From Drosophila persimilis (Eukaryota; Arthropoda; Insecta; Diptera; Drosophilidae): a stretch of DNA of 64,000 bases. The translations under genes and the position numbers were made by a program. Shown piece by piece: positions 50,901 to 56,900 of the stretch. The stretch lies in the NCBI RefSeq assembly GCF_003286085.1, contig NW_020825289.1, positions 4,340,001-4,404,000 of the forward strand. The letters run 5' to 3'. The notes below the pieces were generated by a model. The model made no database searches and was not told where the DNA came from. It saw only the letters and a list, made by a program, of their open reading frames with translations. The number at the start of each line of letters is the position of its first letter. Positions within the stretch are counted from its first letter, which is position 1.

Positions 50901-53900
50901 ATGAAGGGGTTCGGGATGGGGCAAGTCGGGAGCGACTCATGGATATTGGCGGGAACGGGATCAAAATAAAACTTGGTGGGATGTGGGGGATAAACAGAAA
51001 AGAGAGTAAAGAAAGTTTAGAAAGAACAGAAAGAACGAAAGGCAGAAGTGAAAGCCTAGGCAGCGGGATATCCCAGAGATCTTGAGCACGAGCCGATTCG
51101 AATGGCAGGAGGGCGGAGTGGAGTGGAGTGTAGTGGAGAGGAGAGGAGGGAGAGCTAGCTCTCTTCTTAATCCGAGATTATCTGACAAACATTACCGCTG
51201 GCTGTGATATCTTCTTGCGGATATATATCACGCTCCTCGTCCTCCACCCACGAATCGACGACTATGAAATCGGCCACGAAGCTGGGTATGTGGCACTTCA
51301 TTATGGCGCTATTGCCGCGCAGAATGGACTCGTCCATGACATTGACGGTGTAGGACTGTGGCACCACTGCAAAGTTCGGGGGAGAGTTGGATCGTTGAGG
51401 GTGGTATTCGTACGCATAGGATGGAAATCATAAGGAAGTAATGAGCGTGTGTGTGTGTGTGTGAAAGAAAACCCCTTCATGCGGCTCGAAAGACAACTCG
51501 CTGCGGCGCCTACCCGTGATGTTTTTGGTGTAGACCTCGCCCTCGGTATCGATCCAATCGGTAATCTCAATATGATCCGCCACAAAGGAGGGCGTCTGGC
51601 ACTTGAATATGGCCGCATTGCCCTTGATCACGTACTCGTCGTACACCTGCGACTCAAAGAACTGTTTAACCACTGGAAAAAGCGATACGAAATCAGGGAT
51701 TGAAATGGAATCAGGAACGGAGATTGGATCATGGAGAATGGAGAATGTTAAATGGAGAAGGAATGACTACTCTTAAGCCGAACAGAGGCGCGCAAAGGTT
51801 CTCCAATGGTTACCCGTAGAATCGGTTGGCAGGGGCCGCTGTATCTCGACACCCTCCTCATCGATCCAGCCTTCCACGTCGATGAAATCGGCCACAAACG
51901 AGGGCACCAGGCATTTGAGGGTGGCAGCGTTTCCGCGCAGCACAAACTCATCGATGACGCGGGTCTGGTAAAACTGATGGACAACTGAGAGGGAAATCAA
52001 GGGGAAAATCAAACTGAAATCGAAAGGAATTGAAAGGATCTTGTGGGCAAAAGGGGGGCTCTACACTCTAGAGCAATGATAGATATTGGTCCAAGTACCC
52101 GTCTCGTCTGCATTATTGGGATAGTAATTGCGACCCTCCGAGTCCAGCCAGTGATCGACAAACACAAAGTCCGCCACATACGAGGGTATCTCGCACTTCA
52201 TCACCACCGAATTGCCCCTGATCACATACTCATTGTCAGCCTCCGATTCGTACGTTTGGATCACAACTAGGCCAAAGAAATAACATAAAAGATCAAGGTA
52301 AAGGATAATAGAATGGATGGGAGATTCACAGAGCTGGGAGCTCTGTACAGGAGGCCTTATACAGAAAGGGTTTTTATTGTTTTCGGATTGCACTTCGTAC
52401 CATAGACGCTGGTGGCATTGTCGCGCCACAGTTCGATGCCACCATCGTCCACCCAGGCCTCGACCTGCACGAAGTCGGCCACAAAGGAGGGAATCTTGCA
52501 TTTGACGACCGCCGCATTGCCCCTGATCACATACTCATTCTCTGCCTCGGTTATGTAGAACTGTGAAACGACTTCAAATCGAAAGAAACAATGCAAAATA
52601 ATAAATAGGGGCTGGAAAATGAGGTGAGGAATGCTGAGGGATTCTAGAATAATCCTAAGTCTAAAAGTCTAGGGAGCACCAGATCGCACCATAGTTGTCC
52701 GAGAAGGACAAGACATTGCCCTCGTCATCGATCCAGGACTCCACGCGTACAAAATCAGCCACAAACGATGGTATGGAACACTTAAGAACAGCCGCATTGC
52801 CCCTTATGACATATTCGGTCATTATTTCGGCCTCATAGAACTGATTCACAACTGCAAAAAGTGTATCAAAATCATAAAAGAAAGTGTAAATTCTGGATAG
52901 GATAGAAATGTGGGAGTGGAAGAGTGCAAGGGTGGCAGTTGGAACCCCTTCAACTATTGCAGATTCCTTCTGTTTAGCAAGTAAATACCATAATTATCAG
53001 AGTGCCTTAGCTCGGTGCCCGCCTCATCGATCCACGACTCCACGCGCACAAAATCGGCCACAAACGATGGAATGGAACACTTGAGCACCGCCGCATTGCC
53101 CCGTATGACATATTCCATTAGAATGTCGGCGCCGTAGTACTGATTTACAACTGCGATTCGATAGAATTTACATGGAAATGAAATCAAAGCCAAATCATAG
53201 GCATAGGAGGAGGCATAGATGGGAGATCGGGATGGCATGGGGATATGGAATCCTTCTTAAAGCTACTCGTAACATCAACGTAGATCGGAGGAGGAGAGTT
53301 CTGAGGACTGTACCGAAATCCTCTTGCGGTGCGTACTCTGTGCCATCGCTGGCCACCCAGGCCTCCACGTGCAGGAAATCGGCCACGAAGCTGGGTATCG
53401 TGCACTTCAATACCGCCGTATTGCCTCTGATCACATATTCGGACACGACCTCGGCCTCGTAATACTGATTCACGACTGAGAGAGGATGGAGAATTAAATG
53501 AAATTTTAATGGAAATGAAAGGAATAATGGGGAGGGGAGTTGGAAGTGGAGAATCTTCTATGGTTTTAAAGTGTTTGTCGCCCAAGAATGCAATATGTCT
53601 AGTATGTACCAGCTCCCTGTTGTTCGCCGAGCGTGCCATACAGCTGGCCCTCCTCGTCCTGCCAGGATACGACCTGGACAAAGTCCGCCACAAACGATGG
53701 AATGGAACACTTCAACACCGCCGCATTGCCCCGTATGACATACTCGTTGTTGACCTCCGACTCGTAAAACTGTTGCACAACTGGAGGAGGTGCGTGGGAG
53801 GAAAGTTTACAGATTACAGAACATTTTATAATGAAAATACTAGAGAAAGACACTGCCAGAGCAGAGCCAGAGCCAGACACCTTGCGTGTAGCGAGGCGTG

Positions 53901-56900
53901 TGAAAATGTGCAGCCAGAGAGCCACATCAGTGAAGTGCATTTAATAGTCCCTAAAGCGCACTCAGTGGGAAAGTTTCTCCCGCCATCCATCCGCCGGCCA
54001 AAAAGGTTAATAATACGTAGTTCTGATAACATGGCTCATCGGCACGCAGGGGCACTCTTGCCACAGATACAAAAACAGATAAAGATAGAAAATGCAAACA
54101 ATGTAAACTTAAAAGATGAATAAGGGAAATGGATGGGTAGTTTTCCAACTTTTTGTACACATAACCTCACTAAAGCTAGAGCTAAGGCTAGAGCCAAGAT
54201 TCAATGCATAGACAAACCATATTCTTGGCCTGGCGAGAAGTCCTCGTTTTGGTCGGTGTGCCAGGACACAACGCTCACAAAATCAGCCACAAATGAGGGG
54301 ATCTCGCATTTGAGAACCGCCGCATTGCCGCGTATTACGTAGGCCTTATTTACATCGGTGTCATAGTGTTGGGCAACGACTAAAACAACAGCACACAGAA
54401 CCGACACATAAATAAACAACCGAAAAAATGTATTTATACAGAAATCCAAAAGAAAACTGAACGTGAAAGTGAAACTGAAAGCAAAACACAAAGGAAGGTC
54501 CAAGGAGCGAAGGCGAAGGAGTTTATTGCACTCTGTTTCCTAACCAGTGTTGATTAATTGAGTTACAGCTGGAGTTTGAGTAAATTGTAATTTGGGTGTA
54601 TTTTTGTTTGTACAGTGTTACAGTCATTATTAGTGTTGGTTAACTGTACAGAAGCTCTGTACAGATGTGAGGTGGAGTGTTGTTTCTCTGAAGTGTTGTA
54701 CAATAGTTAAAATAGTGCTGTTTTGCGACACACACACATAGAGAGAAGCGATCGATTTTTAACACACCATATTCAGTGTCGGGATAGAAATTCTCTTGCT
54801 GGTCGCTGTGCCAGGATATAACATTCACAAAATCGGCCACAAACGATGGTATATCACATTTCAAGATAGCGGAATTGCCGCGTATGACAAACGCCTTGTG
54901 TATATCCTCTTCGTAGTGTTGCGAAACGACTAAACATATACAAGAAATGAAAATAAAGTTGGATGTTCGGTATACATAATAAAAGGATGAGAGTGATGTG
55001 TGAAATGGAAATGGAAATGGTATGACAGGAACCAAATCATGCTTTTAGTAGACCAAAAACTATTCTATCGCTAGGGGAATAATCCCAATTCGTATCCCGC
55101 ACCGTATTCTGTGCCGGGAAAGTAGCTCTCCTCCTCGTCGGCATGCCAGGACACCACCTCAACAAAATCGGCCACGAACGAGGGTATCAGGCACTTGATA
55201 ACCGCCGCATTTCCCCTGATCACATGCTCCTTGTTCACATCCGCCTCGTAGTACTGGGCAACCACTGCATTGGACGAAAGGACGAAAGGAGTAGGTGCAA
55301 TCACGATGAATAAGTGTATGCTCTCGGAGTCCCACGGTCTCAATCTAAGCCCTGGACGGACTTAACCTTGACAAAGTTTAGGCACCCTATTCCTGGAAGT
55401 GGTTTGGCTTGATTGCCTGTTATTTTTGTGGTTTTTCTTGGTTGGAAACTCATTAAATGAAAACCCCGAAACTATCATAATCACTCTTAAGCCGCCCGAC
55501 AGGCCAAGTTAATTTCAATTAAGCAAAGTTTTCTGTGTGCCAGCCTTCACACTGGCTACTGGGCGAAGCCATATTTCATTCTGGCCAACAAGCACAGGGC
55601 TGGCTCTCTACACGGTTTTCCTCCGCTCCATGTCCGCTCTATTCACACATAACATAAGCATAAAATGATAAATTCCCCTGGTTAATAGCAAGCGAAAGCA
55701 AACGACAATAATGATGTCAGGCGAGAGAGGTCGCCAAGGGAGTTCCGTTCCGTCCGTTCAGGTGTGCTGGCTGGCTAATTGCCAGGGAACACGTCAGCCG
55801 ATGGAGCGATGTGTAAGCGACGGCTATGCTCCTCTGCAGCATGATTCCAGCATAATTAGCTAAAATATAATCAAGTCTGGCCCATTTACGCCCAGCTCCA
55901 TGGCAGCGGAAGTAGCCATAGAGCCAAGGGACGTGTCCGTCTGGCCCTATAACTCGATAAACCACCACTCGATCCCACACACACAGCCGGAGCTGTGGGT
56001 CGGCAAGTGACAATTGCATCACCAGGCGATGACTTGAAGAGAGGGAGCTGAGCTGTCAAATGGTAAGTACAGTTGCCAACAAAACACTTCGAGTGGCGGC
56101 TGCCTGACTGACAGAAAGACAGGAAGAGAGATGAAGCGAAACGGCAAACCGATTAAAGTGAAAATGCCAACTTGCATTAAATTCCAATGAGCATTGCGAA
56201 AACTCAGTAAAGAAAAGTATACGCGCGTGTGTGTGTGCGTGAAAATGAAAGCGCGTGGAAAATTCGTCTTTAATAGCCGATAACTGCAAACAGTGGAAGA
56301 AAAACATCCCAACGTCGAGAGGTGGCGGGAAGTCAAAGCGGAATGAAACGAAGGCCAACGTTGATCGATCATCGCATAGATGGGATTTAGCTGAAAATTT
56401 GAGTAGAAATGTTAAGCCGAGGGAAGTGCAAGTTTCAGAGTTGGGTTTTCTTGAAATAAATATCTAAAAATGTTACACTTTTAACTTTAACACCCAGAGA
56501 AAAAAGCGCAGATATTTTACACTTTAAGATTATATTTAATCAGATTGAAAATATAGATCTGCCAAGAAACTAAATTTTAATTTAAATATATGTACATATG
56601 TCATATTTAAATTAAATATATTTCGTAAAAATTTAATATATTTAAGTATGGGTCGAAATTTAAATACTTTTAACGACGTTTATCTTTAAATCAAACTGGA
56701 TTCTATTTCCTTTCACCGAAGATTTATTTTTAACATTCGTGTGTTTATTTTTACCATGTCATTTTTCTCTGAGTGTATCTGTTATATTTTGTATAAATTT
56801 TCAGCCTCTGCCGGATCTCTTCCTCTGGAAATTAATCCCGACCAACATCCGACTGTTCCCCCCTTGCACTGCCCTCCGCTTAAGCAAGAATCCGCTCAAC

